64,000 nt of DNA from Spirodela intermedia (lineage: Eukaryota > Streptophyta > Magnoliopsida > Alismatales > Araceae), in contig LR746272.1 in NCBI GenBank assembly GCA_902729315.2, forward strand, positions 7,404,827 through 7,468,826. The letters run 5' to 3'. Positions within the stretch are counted from its first letter, which is position 1. The number at the start of each line of letters is the position of its first letter. Shown piece after piece: positions 48,643 through 60,586 of the stretch. The notes below the pieces were generated by a model. That model was not told where the DNA came from. It did no database searches and was given only the letters and a program-made list of their open reading frames with translations. Position numbers and translations under genes: made by a program.

Positions 48643-49230
48643 AAAAGTATGAACGAGACTAAACATTATATGTGATGGGTTTTACTAATAGATTTCTTAC
48701 AATTCTAGGAAATTAATATTGGACAATAGCGTGAAATAGATATTTAGATATCTTAAATGAAGTTCTAAAGTTTACTTAAGTTTGGAAAATGATCTTCTTA
48801 AATTGACCAGTTTTACAAATGTTGACATAACTAAAGATGTTAGACACGCAAACATCTTCTTCAGGTATAACAATTACTTTTATAGAGTGAGTTATGTCAT
48901 GGCAATCTAAATTGTAGATGTTGTTTGTCAACCATAATGGTTGAATATGTTATTGTCACAAAGATTTGTAAACAAATATTATAGATAAAAAAATTATCAC
49001 GATAATTGTCACCTAAGAGTATATAATTTTTTATAATTGTTAAAGTGTCATATATTTGTATAAGAACCCAACATTTCACTTGAAGACAAAGTAAATTGAT
49101 GTGTCTTATCACTAAATTAAAAATGTAATTGAAGATAATCAATTACATATCAAAAAAATTCACACAAATGATAATAGAACAAACATGTTGACTAAGAGTT
49201 TACCTAAAAAGAAGTAAGAGATTTGTCAAC
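48643..49230 (+). pseudogene. Copia RNase H remnant, right part
   Basis: Directly after the gypsy LTR the copia frame resumes with MGFTNRFLTILGN.YW and RYLDIL, equivalent to the GVVSRF..PG..HW..V..ILRYL block of intact elements. It ends with LTKSLPKKK near 49190-49215. Together with 39140-42441 this shows the interruption directly. Confidence 0.7.
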
Positions 49231-49839
49231 AAATGACCAACATGAATGCTCCTTGAAGAGTGTGAGACAACCTCCCTTATAAGTTGAAGGAGAAAGTTGT
49301 GCTTGTTAATGACTATGTAAAAGAAGACAAACCACATCTAATGCGAAGAGAGAAGGGGTCATGAGAGAACCGGTCCATCCAACGATTGTTTCTCATGACC
49401 CAATGTGGAAGAAGGAGGAACTGGTTTAGATGGAAGAGGGAGGAAACGGTTAATATATTTTCAATGTGCTTGTTGGGCATGTTTCTTAAGGAGACTCATA
49501 GTGCCTATAAATAGAGGGCTAATTCTCTCATTAGAGTATCTATCATTTCTTTATTATCATCTTTGTAGAGAGTATCTATTTGGGTTGATGAGTGACTAGT
49601 GAGTTCATTTGAGGGTCAAGATCAAATATTTATTCTAGTTTTTGAGAAGTGTTACTCTATACTTCTTTTCACACTTAGTGGAGTTTTCATAGTCGCCTGT
49701 GGACATAGGACGCCGACCTCTGAACCACTTGAAAATTTTTTAAATAACTTTGAAATAAAGGAGAAAAGTATCTTGAAATAATTTTGGCCGCACAACTGTC
49801 TTTTACTGACTTGTTCATGTGGGCATAAGCGGAAGATCA

Positions 49840-51129
49840 CCTTCTTTTGAGAGAGAGAGACAGAGAGACAGAGAGACAGAGAGAGCAGTCTAGAAGAGTT
49901 GTTCCTTCCGCTGCCCTGTTGCCGCTTCCGGCAGTTGGGGAAGGAAGCGGCGATGATGTGGCGGCCCGCCGGAGGAGCTCGCTCAGGGCAACCCTCGTGG
50001 AATGGTGGCTCATAATTATGAATTTGGTCGAACGAGATATCTGCATTCCCGCCGATCTGAGCGAACTGGTTCCGACCGCCGCTGGAGAGGTTGCTCCTGT
50101 CCAGATCGCCGGAGGAAATTCGAATTCGGTCGAGGAAACCTCCATCTCTTTCTCTTCCCGGCAGACCTGCCGGTGGCTCCCGGAGAAGCTAAGTGCTTCC
50201 GCCATTGTCTCTGACGCCGTCGTCTCTCTTGCGTCCTTTCCGCTCCTTTCCATCCCTAAACCTAACCGTGTCTCGGGGATACAAAGACAGATCTGATGCC
50301 GAAGACAGCCTGGCCATGGAAAGCACTCGTGCTTGACATATCCAAACCAGTATGTGATCTCTAGAAGCCACTCTTGGCGTTCTTCTCCAACAACCTACCT
50401 GCAGATCCCGGTGGATAAATAACGACTGCACGATTTCTTTGCTTCAGAGCTACCGTGCTGGTTCTGCTGCTGCAAGAAGTACTGCTTCTTTTTCCCATTC
50501 CACTCCGGCTTCTCTCCCTGCCGTTAATTATTCCTTCCGCATCAACAAAGCAGGTGAGCTATCCTTCATCGACTCCCTCCTCCCAGGGGGGACTTGGATC
50601 TGGATGCATTGTTCCTACTGCTCTTGGTTGTGCATGATGTAAACGAAATTTCCTTAGCTCTCTAAGAGATTTAATTCAATCATTTACCGTCCTAGATTTC
50701 TTTCTGAGTTATTCAGAATTTTATACACGTTTCATTCTGGTTCTAAAATTTGTGTAAAATTATCCATCCAGATTCTTGTTTCCATACTCCCTTCATCACG
50801 TATCCTTTAGTTCCATTCACGCACTCATCCTGTACAATCTACGCGAGGTCGACGTCGTTGGTAATAGAACTCGGGGGAGTGGATGAGGGCATGGTTGGAC
50901 ATGGATCGACAGCTTGATGAATCTGCCTTCTCGATTCCTGCTTCATCACTAGCTATCTCTCTTTCAGGGTCTGGTTACTGTTGCGATTCCCACTACGCCA
51001 TTTTTCCTCTATCCTCCATTTGGTCTAAGAAACAACTGAATGAGTTTCAGGATCGACTGGGGCCCGTATCAGTCTCCATTTTCACCTTTATTTTGCTTTA
51101 AAGACCGGTGTCTTGATTTGGCTCCAGGA
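49840..51129 (+). promoter_or_regulatory. Upstream region and spliced leader of the alpha/beta hydrolase
   Basis: A GAGACA microsatellite lies at 49850-49886, just right of the retrotransposon block. A likely non-coding exon ends at a good donor near 50551 (AAGCAG|GTGAGC), and an acceptor TTTGGCTCCAG lies just before the coding exon (51117-51127). ORFs on both strands at 49837-50296 are long for their size but have no recognised domain. Confidence 0.4.
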
Positions 51130-52505
51130 ATGCCGAACCATAAGGGAGGACGATCTTCTCTGCTATCTGTTACCGCCTGGCTCTCGGGGATCCGCCCGCC
51201 GCCTCCCACGATCTGCGATTCTCCGACCGGCCCGTTTGTTACATCACTCAGGATCAAGCTCGAGGATGGCAGGCACCTGGCCTACAAGGAGCACGGAGTC
51301 CCAAAGGAGGAGGCCAAGTACAAGATCATCTTTATTCATGGCTCGAACTCCTGTAGACACGACATGCCGGCCCCATCTCCGGTCATACACTCTTCAGAGC
51401 TCTGCCTTTCTTGTTCTTACAGATAGAAAGTGGAGTTGGACTGCTCTCGCTTTGAAATCTGTGGATTCGCTGATCATTGTGTGTTTCCAGGAACTGGTCC
51501 AGGAGCTGGGTATCTATTTGCTATCCTTTGACAGAGCTGGGTATGGTGAGAGTGATCCCAATCCGAGAAGAACAGAGAAGACCACGGCCTTGGATGTGGC
51601 CGAGCTTGCAGATCAGCTGAACTTGGGACCCAGATTCTATGTCATTGGTCATTCCATGGGTGGGCAGGCCGTCTGGGGATGCCTGAAGTACATCCCCCAC
51701 CGGTGCGGCCTCTCTCCCCCCCTCTCTCTCTCAATTCATCTATCTGTCAATCTATCCTTCTCTCTCTCTCCTCCCTCACGTTCTGCTGCCGTGTATCAGG
51801 CTGTCTGGGGCAGTGCTGCTGTGCCCCGTGGTGAACTACTGGTGGCAGAGTTTCCCTGCCAAGCTAGTCAGGGAGGCTTATAATGAGCAGCTGCTGCGAG
51901 ACCGATGGGCACTTGGAGTTGCACACTATGTCCCTTGGCTGACATACTGGTGGAACACTCAGCGATGGTTTCCTTCATCAAGCGTGGCAGCGGGCATCCC
52001 TGATGTTCTCTCCCCCGATGACAAGGTCCTGGCTTCTATACGGTTCCCAGCAAGGCATCAGCATCAGGTATCCATTTTCTCAAAGGCCCTCCCCTGTCTT
52101 CAAGTTTTTTGTCTAGAAACTTTAGTTTGGATTGTGATATTCCTTTGAATTATCCTCTCTTGATTGGAAAGTGGCTTTAGACAGAAGAAATCTTGGTTGT
52201 GTTTACAGAAGCATGCAAAGCAGCAAGGTGAGTTCGAGACAATCCACCGTGACATGATGGTGGGTTTTGGCACTTGGGAGTTTGACCCGATGGAGCTGGA
52301 GAACCCCTTTCCCACCGGTGATGGCGCTGTCCACTTGTGGCACGGCAATGAAGATAGGCTTGTGCCAACCTCACTTCAGCGCCACATTGCCAGGAGACTC
52401 CCATGGATTCGTTACCATGAGCTCCCCAGCAGGGGCCACCTCTTCCATATTGCTGATGGGATGTTCGACAACATCCTGAGGGCACTCCTCAAAGAAACCC
52501 CCTAA
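51130..52505 (+). CDS. Alpha/beta-hydrolase superfamily protein, four coding exons
   Basis: Exons: 51130-51381, 51491-51702, 51800-52067, 52209-52505; 1029 bases, 342 residues, phases consistent. A short hydrophobic N-terminal stretch (LLSVTAWLSGI) is followed by RPPPP and the family signature LEDGRHLAYKEHG. The oxyanion region is FIHGSNSCRHD. The nucleophile elbow is GHSMGG, with catalytic Ser139. Asp293 (GNEDRLVP) and His321 (RGHLF) complete a plausible triad, and FDRAGYGESDPNP is the conserved loop before it. It matches the plant At5g22460/At3g48410-like group of uncharacterised membrane-anchored hydrolases. The start is the first ATG after the acceptor; the frame is open further upstream to an ATG at 51040, which lies in the predicted intron. 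The substrate is unknown. Confidence 0.9.
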
Positions 52506-55500
52506 GCCCCGGTTCCACTATCAGCTGTTGGTTCCCCGTCCTGCCACTCCACCTTCCCTTCTCTCTCTACTTTAGCTTCTTAAACCCATCAATTAGGTGG
52601 CAGTAAGGTGTGAAAGTTTCTGTGGAATTGTTATAGAGTATCAAAGTTTATTGTGAAAAGTAAATCAAAATCATTCAGGGGAGGAAGAGAGAATGTGATG
52701 TAGAGCACCACTCCAAGAAACTAGAAAGGTCCAAAATTGATAGTTTCATAAGATAAGATATCAGTTACATGGAAAGAATTTATCATGTATGCTCAAAATG
52801 CATGGATAAGATGTTGGTAGGACTAGCAATTATTTTTCTATTCTTTTTTCTTGTTGTTTTGGAGTTTGATCTGAGTTTTTAGGAGAGCAACAACTAACTT
52901 CAACAATTTAAACATCAGTACAATGTAATATTTGTATGTGTGATGATAAAGTCTTTGTGTGTAACATCAGCATGGTATTAGAGTAAAGTTGAGTCTCATA
53001 TTTGTCTATGTGAAGATGTACTGCAAATGTGATGGAATGAATAATACCAACAACCTTGTTCTTGAGATATGTAGTCTATCTCAAGTAAATTGTTTTGAGT
53101 TTCAACCGAATTGTTAGTCAAAACTATTAGAAATTTGAACAATGCGTTGAAACAAATTCCTTCAAAGATTACACTGTTGTACCTTAAATTATATAGTAGC
53201 ATGGGTTAGAATGAACTGAATCAAGACATCATTTTCATAGATAATCAATAACTAACAAAAGCTTTATGGGCCTAGATTATGTTTTTTTGACTGAAATATG
53301 AGAGATTGGTTTGGAGATAGATCCAAAAAACTTCACACAAGAGTTTGTTTGCCTAATTTTCCAGTTCATTTATTAATAAAATAATTATTAGATTGGTTGG
53401 CTGAGATTGATTGGTTTTTAGATTGACTTAATTAAGAGGTTGGGCGATTTTTTTAGATTTAAGGAGAGAAGGAAAAGAAATTATATGCAACTTGAAAGGT
53501 GACGTATCTACATGGTGAGAGCTTGTATAGGCAACTCATGCTTAAGGCATCAATTCATACATAATTCAATATGAAAAAATAGTTAAAACCTCAATGCCTT
53601 CTACTTAACTATGAGAAAAGTTAATACTAACAATACTGACATGACATAATCATTGTATCATAAATCACGTAAATTTAAAATTTATAAAATTAGAAAATAA
53701 TAATTTTTATATTTTTAAAACTATTTCAAAACAAATAAATTAACTATAATTTGATAAAGGTTCAAAAAATAATAAGAAAATTTTAGGTCAATTACAAGGA
53801 TGTAAGATAATATGTAGTAATATTTCATAATTTTACTCAAAGAATATAATTTTGTATAATGTTTAAACTAAATAATAAAGATAAAAAATATTTAAAAATT
53901 CACAAAAAAGGAAAATTTGGGTGCAGATGTTAGGACGATGTCAATACCCTGATGAACTCAAATTAGGCATAAATAGAATTCTATCTGAAATTTTTTTATG
54001 TAAATGATTATATATTATTTAATGAATCAAATTAAGATTTATAAAAGTTAGAAGAATAGTAATTAAATGAAGAAGTTTTTTGAAATCATAAATCACACAA
54101 AATCTCAATAAATTAAGCAAAGATTAAATTTGAAGTAGAAATGTTAGAATTTTGATTGAAACTCTGTGTTCGAAAGAATTATTGTGTGATGTATACAACC
54201 TCAAAGAATCTTCTTAAATATAAATAATATGAACTATCTTTAAATCTTATTGCGAAGTCTAAAAATTAATTAAATGAGTCAATGAATCATCTCCAACGAT
54301 TATCACCTAACAGAATAGAAAAATGAGAACTTTTGAATCTCTAGCGACTATCACCTAACAAAGATAAATTAGATGGAGTAGAGCACATTTTAAGTAACTT
54401 CATCCTCAAGTCCACACAATAATAGAAGACTTTTCATCGCATCTAACTTACTCTAAAGAGATGGTGACTCATCTCTCGATTGATTATCTTATTCACAATG
54501 ATGACTAATTTTTTGATCAATCAAAGATGATTTTCTCGATAAATTTATAATTGTTTATCTATAATAATTTGTTAGTTGATAATGATGCTCAACAAATTAC
54601 ATGGATAATATTTTCACTGACTATTAAATAATTATATTGATTTAATCGTTGATCAACACTCTCTAAAAAATATAATAATTAATTAAATTAAAATATAAAT
54701 TTTAGTTGTAATGAGATTATAGCCCTCATTAGTCACTCCCTTATATGAGAGAGTTAAATAAGTACAATAATATATTTTCTAATGATGTCATATTCTTCTT
54801 ACAATTTAAGGGTATTTGAGGTATAAAAAAAATAAAAAACTTGTCAAGGATTACTAGCATGAATTTAGTCCTACATTAGTTATTTTCTGATTTTTGAGAT
54901 GAGTATATAATAATCTCTCTACATGGTCAATATAGCCTCTTACATGTGTACGATCACTCATATTACCCCACATCGGACTTGCCACTAGTGACATAGAGTG
55001 AAGCACATGTGTCCCACCAATTATTCCTTAGCCACTTGAGCCTCTTACTCATTGCTCCTCTTGACTATGCTTCTAACCTGCTTGTGGGCCTGATTGGTTG
55101 ATAGTTCCTCCCTTTTGATATTTTATTATATTTTCTTTTATTTCTCTTCACTTTATCTCAAAAAATGGTTATAGAAATTATATAAATCACATAATTAGCT
55201 AAAAAAATCACGTTAACTAACTAAAAATTATTTTTCTCAATTTAATATAAATATAAATATATTTATCATGAGTTAAGGTTTAAATATATTATTAATAAAT
55301 TATTAACTCATGATAATAAAGACGTATTAAATATTAATTATGTGACCAGATAATATAACTATAACATAATATGTAGTAGTGTTATGATATAAATTTAACT
55401 AAAATATGTTTTTAATTTTGAGAATAATTAAATTATAAAGGTGATGACAAGAAAATAATGTCCTATTTACAACTTATCATGACTCATATGTTTGCACCAA

Positions 55501-56660
55501 AGAATGATGAACATCCTCATAGTTACAACATTTTCAAATGTGGTGCACAATTAACAAAAATGTATATGATATTATTATTGGTATTAGTAGCAATGAAAAA
55601 ATATTTTTTCAACTATGATTTGGAAGTTAAGATTGAAAATAGAGGCAACCACATCTTATAAAATCAAGTAGAAAAAAAGTGTTTTAAATAAAAATAAAAT
55701 AAACTTATATTTTAAAATAATAATTATTAAAATTTGTTTCAAAGAAGTTGAGTATGATATATTCAACATATACAAAATCAAATCATTCTAGGAAGGTCCC
55801 ATTAATTAGTGTGACGCCCCCTAGCTCAATAGATCAACATTTTGGGAGCAGAACTGCACCACAAATGTGAGGTCTGGGTGGTGTGATCCGTGTGGGTGTC
55901 CATAGTTTTGACATACTGTGGCACACATATGAGCTCACAATGGTACAATCCAATGCTATACTGTGCGTGGATGTGCATGGCTCAAGCATATGGCACCACC
56001 GAGTCACTCTTGAAACAGATGTGCTCTCAAACCTTGCAAGTAAAGCATCTATGTTTGCATGATTTGCACATCATCAACATATCATGACATGCGTGGAGGT
56101 GCACAAGGCAAGATTGTGGATGCACGGAGCTCAAGCTGGCGGAGGACACTCCCAGCAAAGAGAGGAAGCTGGGCTGATAAGCACATGCATCCTCCAAAGG
56201 CCAAATCTAGTTCATTATCAATAAGAGACCAAAGTTTAAGTTTGACCAGTATTGTAGAGTAAAATCATGATAGGGGTAGATACACAAGACTCTTTAATGT
56301 CTCTTGTCATGTCGACTATGCTACATATGGATTGAGCTCTCCCCACATGACTCGAGCTCCATATGAGCATTCATGATAAGCTTCTTTAAGTGGAATGTGG
56401 TTGACTCCAAGAATTATTCTTGGAACATGCTCCAAATGTGCCCCCACCATCCCTCCTTTTTTAAAAGACTAGCTAATTAAAGTAATCCCATAAAGAAGAT
56501 ATGTCAAGGAGAAAGACTAGAATACCACATGAGGGTGTAACATCAATCTCTAGCAATCCAGGGAGTCGGTACAAACAACAGTTTCCACCAAAGCCTTTGA
56601 CTTATACCATAGAGAAAACCTCTCAACATGGGCTGCTGAGGTACATTGACAGTGATCAGC
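52506..56660. other. AT-rich repeat-dense intergenic region
   Basis: It holds the second copy of the hairpin repeat (listed separately). Around 55808-56500 there is a less AT-rich stretch with small ORFs and no known motif, possibly LTR sequence. No gene recognised. Confidence 0.45.
53655..55345 (+). repeat. AT-rich dispersed repeat with conserved hairpin, copy 2 (longer)
   Basis: Same family as 44951-45735 but with about 900 extra bases in the middle (54230-55150). The right-hand hairpin arms TTATCATGAGTTAA (55263-55276) and TTAACTCATGATAA (55303-55316) are identical to copy 1, although flanking sequence differs. The extra middle has a twofold word (CGA[TC]TATCACCTAACA at about 54297 and 54346). 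No coding capacity seen. It could be a non-autonomous LTR or Helitron-like element. Confidence 0.65.
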
Positions 56661-56670
56661 TTAGTTCTAA

Positions 56671-56700
56671 AGTCAACTGGGTTGACCCCAGTTGACCCCA
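56671..56700. promoter_or_regulatory. W-box cluster upstream of the SR-like gene
   Basis: AGTCAACTGG is followed by two perfect tandem copies of GTTGACCCCA. This gives three TTGAC cores (W-box, WRKY binding sites) within 30 bases, one of them inverted relative to the others. It lies about 200 bases before the likely first exon. Confidence 0.55.
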
Positions 56701-56879
56701 TGAAATCGGCGGTCCACTGTGTGACTCGTTTTTGGCGTGCTGTAGGGTCAGATGTTGGATTGAATGTGGGTCCCCACATGCTCGCGCGCCCTTCAATGCT
56801 CACATAATTACGAAAATACCCATTTCTGCGTTCGGCTCTCTGTTTCTATTAGAAAAGGTCAAGGGACGAGGTCCGAGAG

Positions 56880-59815
56880 TTTTCCACGACTCTTCGAGTC
56901 ACCTCTAGGGAATTTCGTCTCTCCCGTCGCTCCTCCGTCCTGGTGCAGCGGAAGGTATGCCCGATCTCTTCTCTCCTTTTTTCCTCCGCGTCTTGCTTCG
57001 CTTTGTGTGCCTTTTCCGGATCAAGAGCCTCCGATGTTTTTCTATTAAGCGTCTTGATCTACTGTTTGGGATTTGAATCTGAAAGGAACTCTCCGACGCC
57101 CGCCCTTGGGTTCCATCCTTTCTGGTTTATTATGAGTTTTTTTTGTCAACAAGCTCTTGGATTATGGCGTCTTTGTTCCGAGGATCGTATTTCCGGAGCT
57201 TCTCGATAGAGATGGCCGGAGGGACTCAGCACTCCGTTATTCTGTCGATTTTTGAATAATCCGTGTGGAAGTTGTCGCCTTGAGGTTCTAGGGTAGGTAC
57301 TACTGTGGCTATTTTTAATTTATTTGCTTGTGGGTTTTTTACTCGCTCTCCTCAAGCCCGCTGTCCCTCCGGTGCTACTTGCACAATTATCGTTTACGTC
57401 CTCCCCTCCCCTTCCGTTTTGGTTCCTCTCCCTCAGGGACCCCCCCCCGGCTTCCTCCTGAATTCCCTGTTTATTACGAATATATGTGCAAAAATGTTGA
57501 GTATGGAAAATTCGATTATATTTTTGCTTGTTCGTATGTAGGTTCTCGTTCCACCGTGGGAAGGAAGGGGCTAACAGGAGACTGGAGAAAGCCCCGCGAT
57601 TCTTACTCTAGGTAGGATTTTTTGTAGCAATTCCTTGCCTTCCCGTTCTCGTGAATCATTCATTATTTGATGTCATTGAAGAGGTTTCTTTATATAGTTT
57701 TGGATTCAGATATAATGTCGTTTACTTCAGAGGTGAATGCTATTCTGCATCGTCTAAGGCTTTTTTCTTGAGTAGTTATGAAGCTTGTTATCGTTAGATA
57801 AAACTCTGAACAGTTCCATTTTCTTCTGGAGGAAGAAATTAGCATAGAATTTTCTTTTTCACAAGTATCATAGGTATCTGTTATACATCGCGTGTCTTGC
57901 ATTTGCACATTCTTTGTATGCTTATTTTTGTATATACTTGCAATAATTTCTCAAGAAAGCGCGATTTGTTGGGGATTTGTAGCTATATTAAGTGAGAGGA
58001 TCGAATGTTGCAGCAGAAGCCATATGCTTTCATGCCTGAGATTCATACTTTTAAGTCTTTAGTAAGGTCAATAGAGAAAGAGAGTAGCAATTAGGAATTA
58101 ATTTTTATCATATAAAGCGAGAAAAGAAATTGGGGCATTCCTGCTTGCGCACTTAAAATAGCCTGTAAAACACCTGCAAGTCCGTAGGTCCGTCTCACTA
58201 TGTGGTCTTCCTTTTATCCTTTCAAATATTAAATCTATATCCTCGGTGGGGGTCATCAATCAACATGAAAAGATGAAAGATACTATGGAAAGTTGCATGA
58301 TATTTGAAGAAATGTGTGTAACTATGCTTTATTCGGGTGCCTTGTATTGGTTCCTTTTGATTTTCATAAGGGCAATCAGCCAGCTTTTTTTCCATATTAA
58401 GAAGCAATGGGGAAGATAAGTAAGAGATAGAACACTTGGTAAGATGACAAGACCATGGTATGTTCATAAGAACAAGCAAATCTGCTATTTTTTTTTTTTT
58501 CCAGATTACGGACATATTGGTTCAAATAATTAAATTATGGGCCCTCTTTCAAGGCAACATGACATGTTTACTATGCACACTATTCAATTAAGTGTCCTAT
58601 CTTTTGGTTTGTTGCCTTATTTCTCTTTGATTTGGACGCTAGCTGACTTTCTTACTCTTCTCAACTTGGAGAGGAAAGAACTAACTGGAGGGAAATTTGT
58701 GGCAAAATTAAACTATAAATTATAAGTGTGAAAAATAAAACCTCACTTTCGGCACCATATATCTTGGAAGGAGGCATTAAGATAAAAAAAAGTTCCCCTC
58801 TTTCTCTTTAGATGAAGTAGGAAATCATTATGCTGCCACGCTGTTTTGGCCCACCTCTCCTATCCAGCCATCGTTTCTTGGTCCAATTTGCTCCTTTAAT
58901 CGGCCCCTCTCGGCAATTTTCGTGTGGTGTCTTCTTTTCTTTTCTTATCTTTTGCTTCCTTTTGTTGCATCGGGTTTCTTTCTCTTCATTGATGATCTGC
59001 AATATTAGTGTTGGCATTTCTTAGATCCATGGCATATTTAGCTCGCGGATTAGCTTACCTCTTTTTTAACTCATGCAGCTCGCTCTTTTGTTGAATACAG
59101 TGTTCTATACTTTACCTATTTGTATAAATTATTGTCGCTCTTTTGGTTCCATCATGCTATAAGCCATGGGGTTGATTCAATTTTTTTGTCTTAGGATCAT
59201 CCTAAAATAATCTCTACAATGTTCTAGCTCACACTGAAACCCAAACTTTGTGAACACTGCTTGAATTCAGTTTTTCAAGAACATTCTCTAATTTACCATC
59301 TCATGGATAATATACACTTTATAATTAGAAAGATAATGTTAGGCATCTCAAAGCACTTAAGCTATAAGATTTTGCTCTGGCCTCTATGAGTAGAAAGAAG
59401 TCTTTACTCCGTTTGAACCTCATCTCTCTCTCTCTCTGTCTCTCCCAACATGGATATTGAGGCCTTTTACTTGGTATTTTTACAGAAAGGGCAGCGAGGA
59501 TACGACTTCCATTTCCTGTCTGTAAATCAAGACCAAAGCGCGTAGACAAGGTAAGAAATTTGATCAGCAAATTATTGCTTGCTCTTCTATGAAGGCCCTC
59601 TTTCTTTCGGTAGCATTTTTCCCTTCATATTCCACTTTTTTCTCCATGTGGGAGCAAATTTAGGAATGGAGAGGTTGAAGATCTATGGATGAGGCCAATC
59701 CCCACAATTTCGGAAGAACTAACAGTATCTATTCTCTTTTGTGAGATGCACTTCCTGTCATCATCTCACCAAAACGCAGGCATAGAGTCGTTTTTCATCG
59801 GTAGCCCTCAGGGAG
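56880..59815 (+). promoter_or_regulatory. 5'UTR exons and introns of the SR-like gene
   Basis: A likely first exon ends at CGGAAG|GTATGC (56954). An internal non-coding exon at about 59487-59550 is bounded by TTTTACAG and CAAG|GTAAG. The coding exon begins after GTAGCCCTCAG near 59811. A (CT)n tract lies at 59422-59444. Short ORFs here lack domains. The promoter would be just left of 56880. Confidence 0.45.
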
Positions 59816-60586
59816 ATGGACTGCAAGAGGTTCATGCAGCTGGTCGAGGAGAAGAAGAAGAGGATCCTGGAGAAGAAGGAAGCCCCACTTAGATGGGAGC
59901 AGAAGCTTGAAGCTGCTGCAAAGATGAAGGCCGACGCCGAAGCCAAGGAGAGGAAGCTGACGAAGGCCGAGCGCAAGAGGAAGACGGCATCGGCATCCAA
60001 TGATGAGGACAGTGACAGCAGAAGCAGCGACAGCAATAGAAGGACCGCCAGAAGACACCGGAGGCATGCCCACGACGATCCAAAGACCGGCAGGAAGTCT
60101 AAACGCAGGTTGAGGAAGAAGCACGGTTCGTCCAGCAGCAGCGAGGAAGAGAGCAGCGGCGACGATTATGGGAGCGGATCGGAGGATGAGCGGCAGAGAA
60201 AGAAGCGAGCCCATAAGAGGCGGTGGCGCCGCCGCCACTCCATCAATGGTGGGTCAGATTACTCTTCCAGTGATGAAGATGACGAGAAGATCAGGAAGCG
60301 CCGGTCACGTTTTGGCAGCGACGACTCGTCCTCCGAGTTTGAAGGTCGGCTAAGCGTTGAATGTTCTTCTGATATGGTGGATAATCAGAGCCCGCCGCCA
60401 CATGGGAAGTCTTCTGGAGGGAGCCAAGATGATGAGGCTGAGAAACCCAGCAGCCATCATCACCGCCGCCACCACCACCACAATCAACATCATCATAAGC
60501 ACCACCACCGCCGTCATCAGGGCAGTGGAGGGAAGCACGACCGGCGGCGCTCGGCAGAGCCAACTGGGAAGACTGAGGATGCTTGA
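59816..60586 (+). CDS. SR-like basic protein with Arg/Ser/Asp-rich body and poly-His tail
   Basis: Single coding exon, 256 residues from the ATG at 59816, which lies 5 bases after an acceptor. The conserved start is MDCKRFMQLVEEKKKR, with a coiled-coil-like charged helix to about residue 65 (WEQKLEAAAKMKADAEAKER). Low-complexity segments follow: alternating Ser/Asp/Glu (SDSRSSDSN, SSSSSEEESSGDD) and Arg/Lys clusters (KSKRRLRKKH, KKRAHKRRWRRRH), resembling RS-type nuclear proteins and bipartite nuclear localisation signals. Near the C-terminus is a His-rich block (HHHRRHHHHNQHHHKHHH, about 216-233). A nuclear or speckle location is inferred; I know of plant proteins with this N-terminus but no established function. 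The opposite-strand ORFs are shadows. Confidence 0.8.
   Translation: MDCKRFMQLVEEKKKRILEKKEAPLRWEQKLEAAAKMKADAEAKERKLTKAERKRKTASASNDEDSDSRSSDSNRRTARRHRRHAHDDPKTGRKSKRRLRKKHGSSSSSEEESSGDDYGSGSEDERQRKKRAHKRRWRRRHSINGGSDYSSSDEDDEKIRKRRSRFGSDDSSSEFEGRLSVECSSDMVDNQSPPPHGKSSGGSQDDEAEKPSSHHHRRHHHHNQHHHKHHHRRHQGSGGKHDRRRSAEPTGKTEDA

Larger units (their letters stand above)
38880..49650 (+). mobile_element. Second decayed Ty1/copia element, interrupted by a gypsy element
   Basis: LTR-like sequence around 38905-39025 is matched at about 49335-49490 (shared TTTAGATGGAAGAGGGAGGAAACGG-type core). A primer-binding site resembling TGGTATCAGAGCCAGG follows the left LTR at about 39115-39132. On the plus strand a gag zinc knuckle YYKCGEKRDF.SQCK (about 39800-39850), an integrase start HMSEKMM (about 40370-40440) and RT follow in order. 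The RNase H end LTKSLPKKK lies just before the right LTR (about 49190). The gypsy element splits the C-terminal part of Pol. The exact outer ends are uncertain. Confidence 0.75.
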
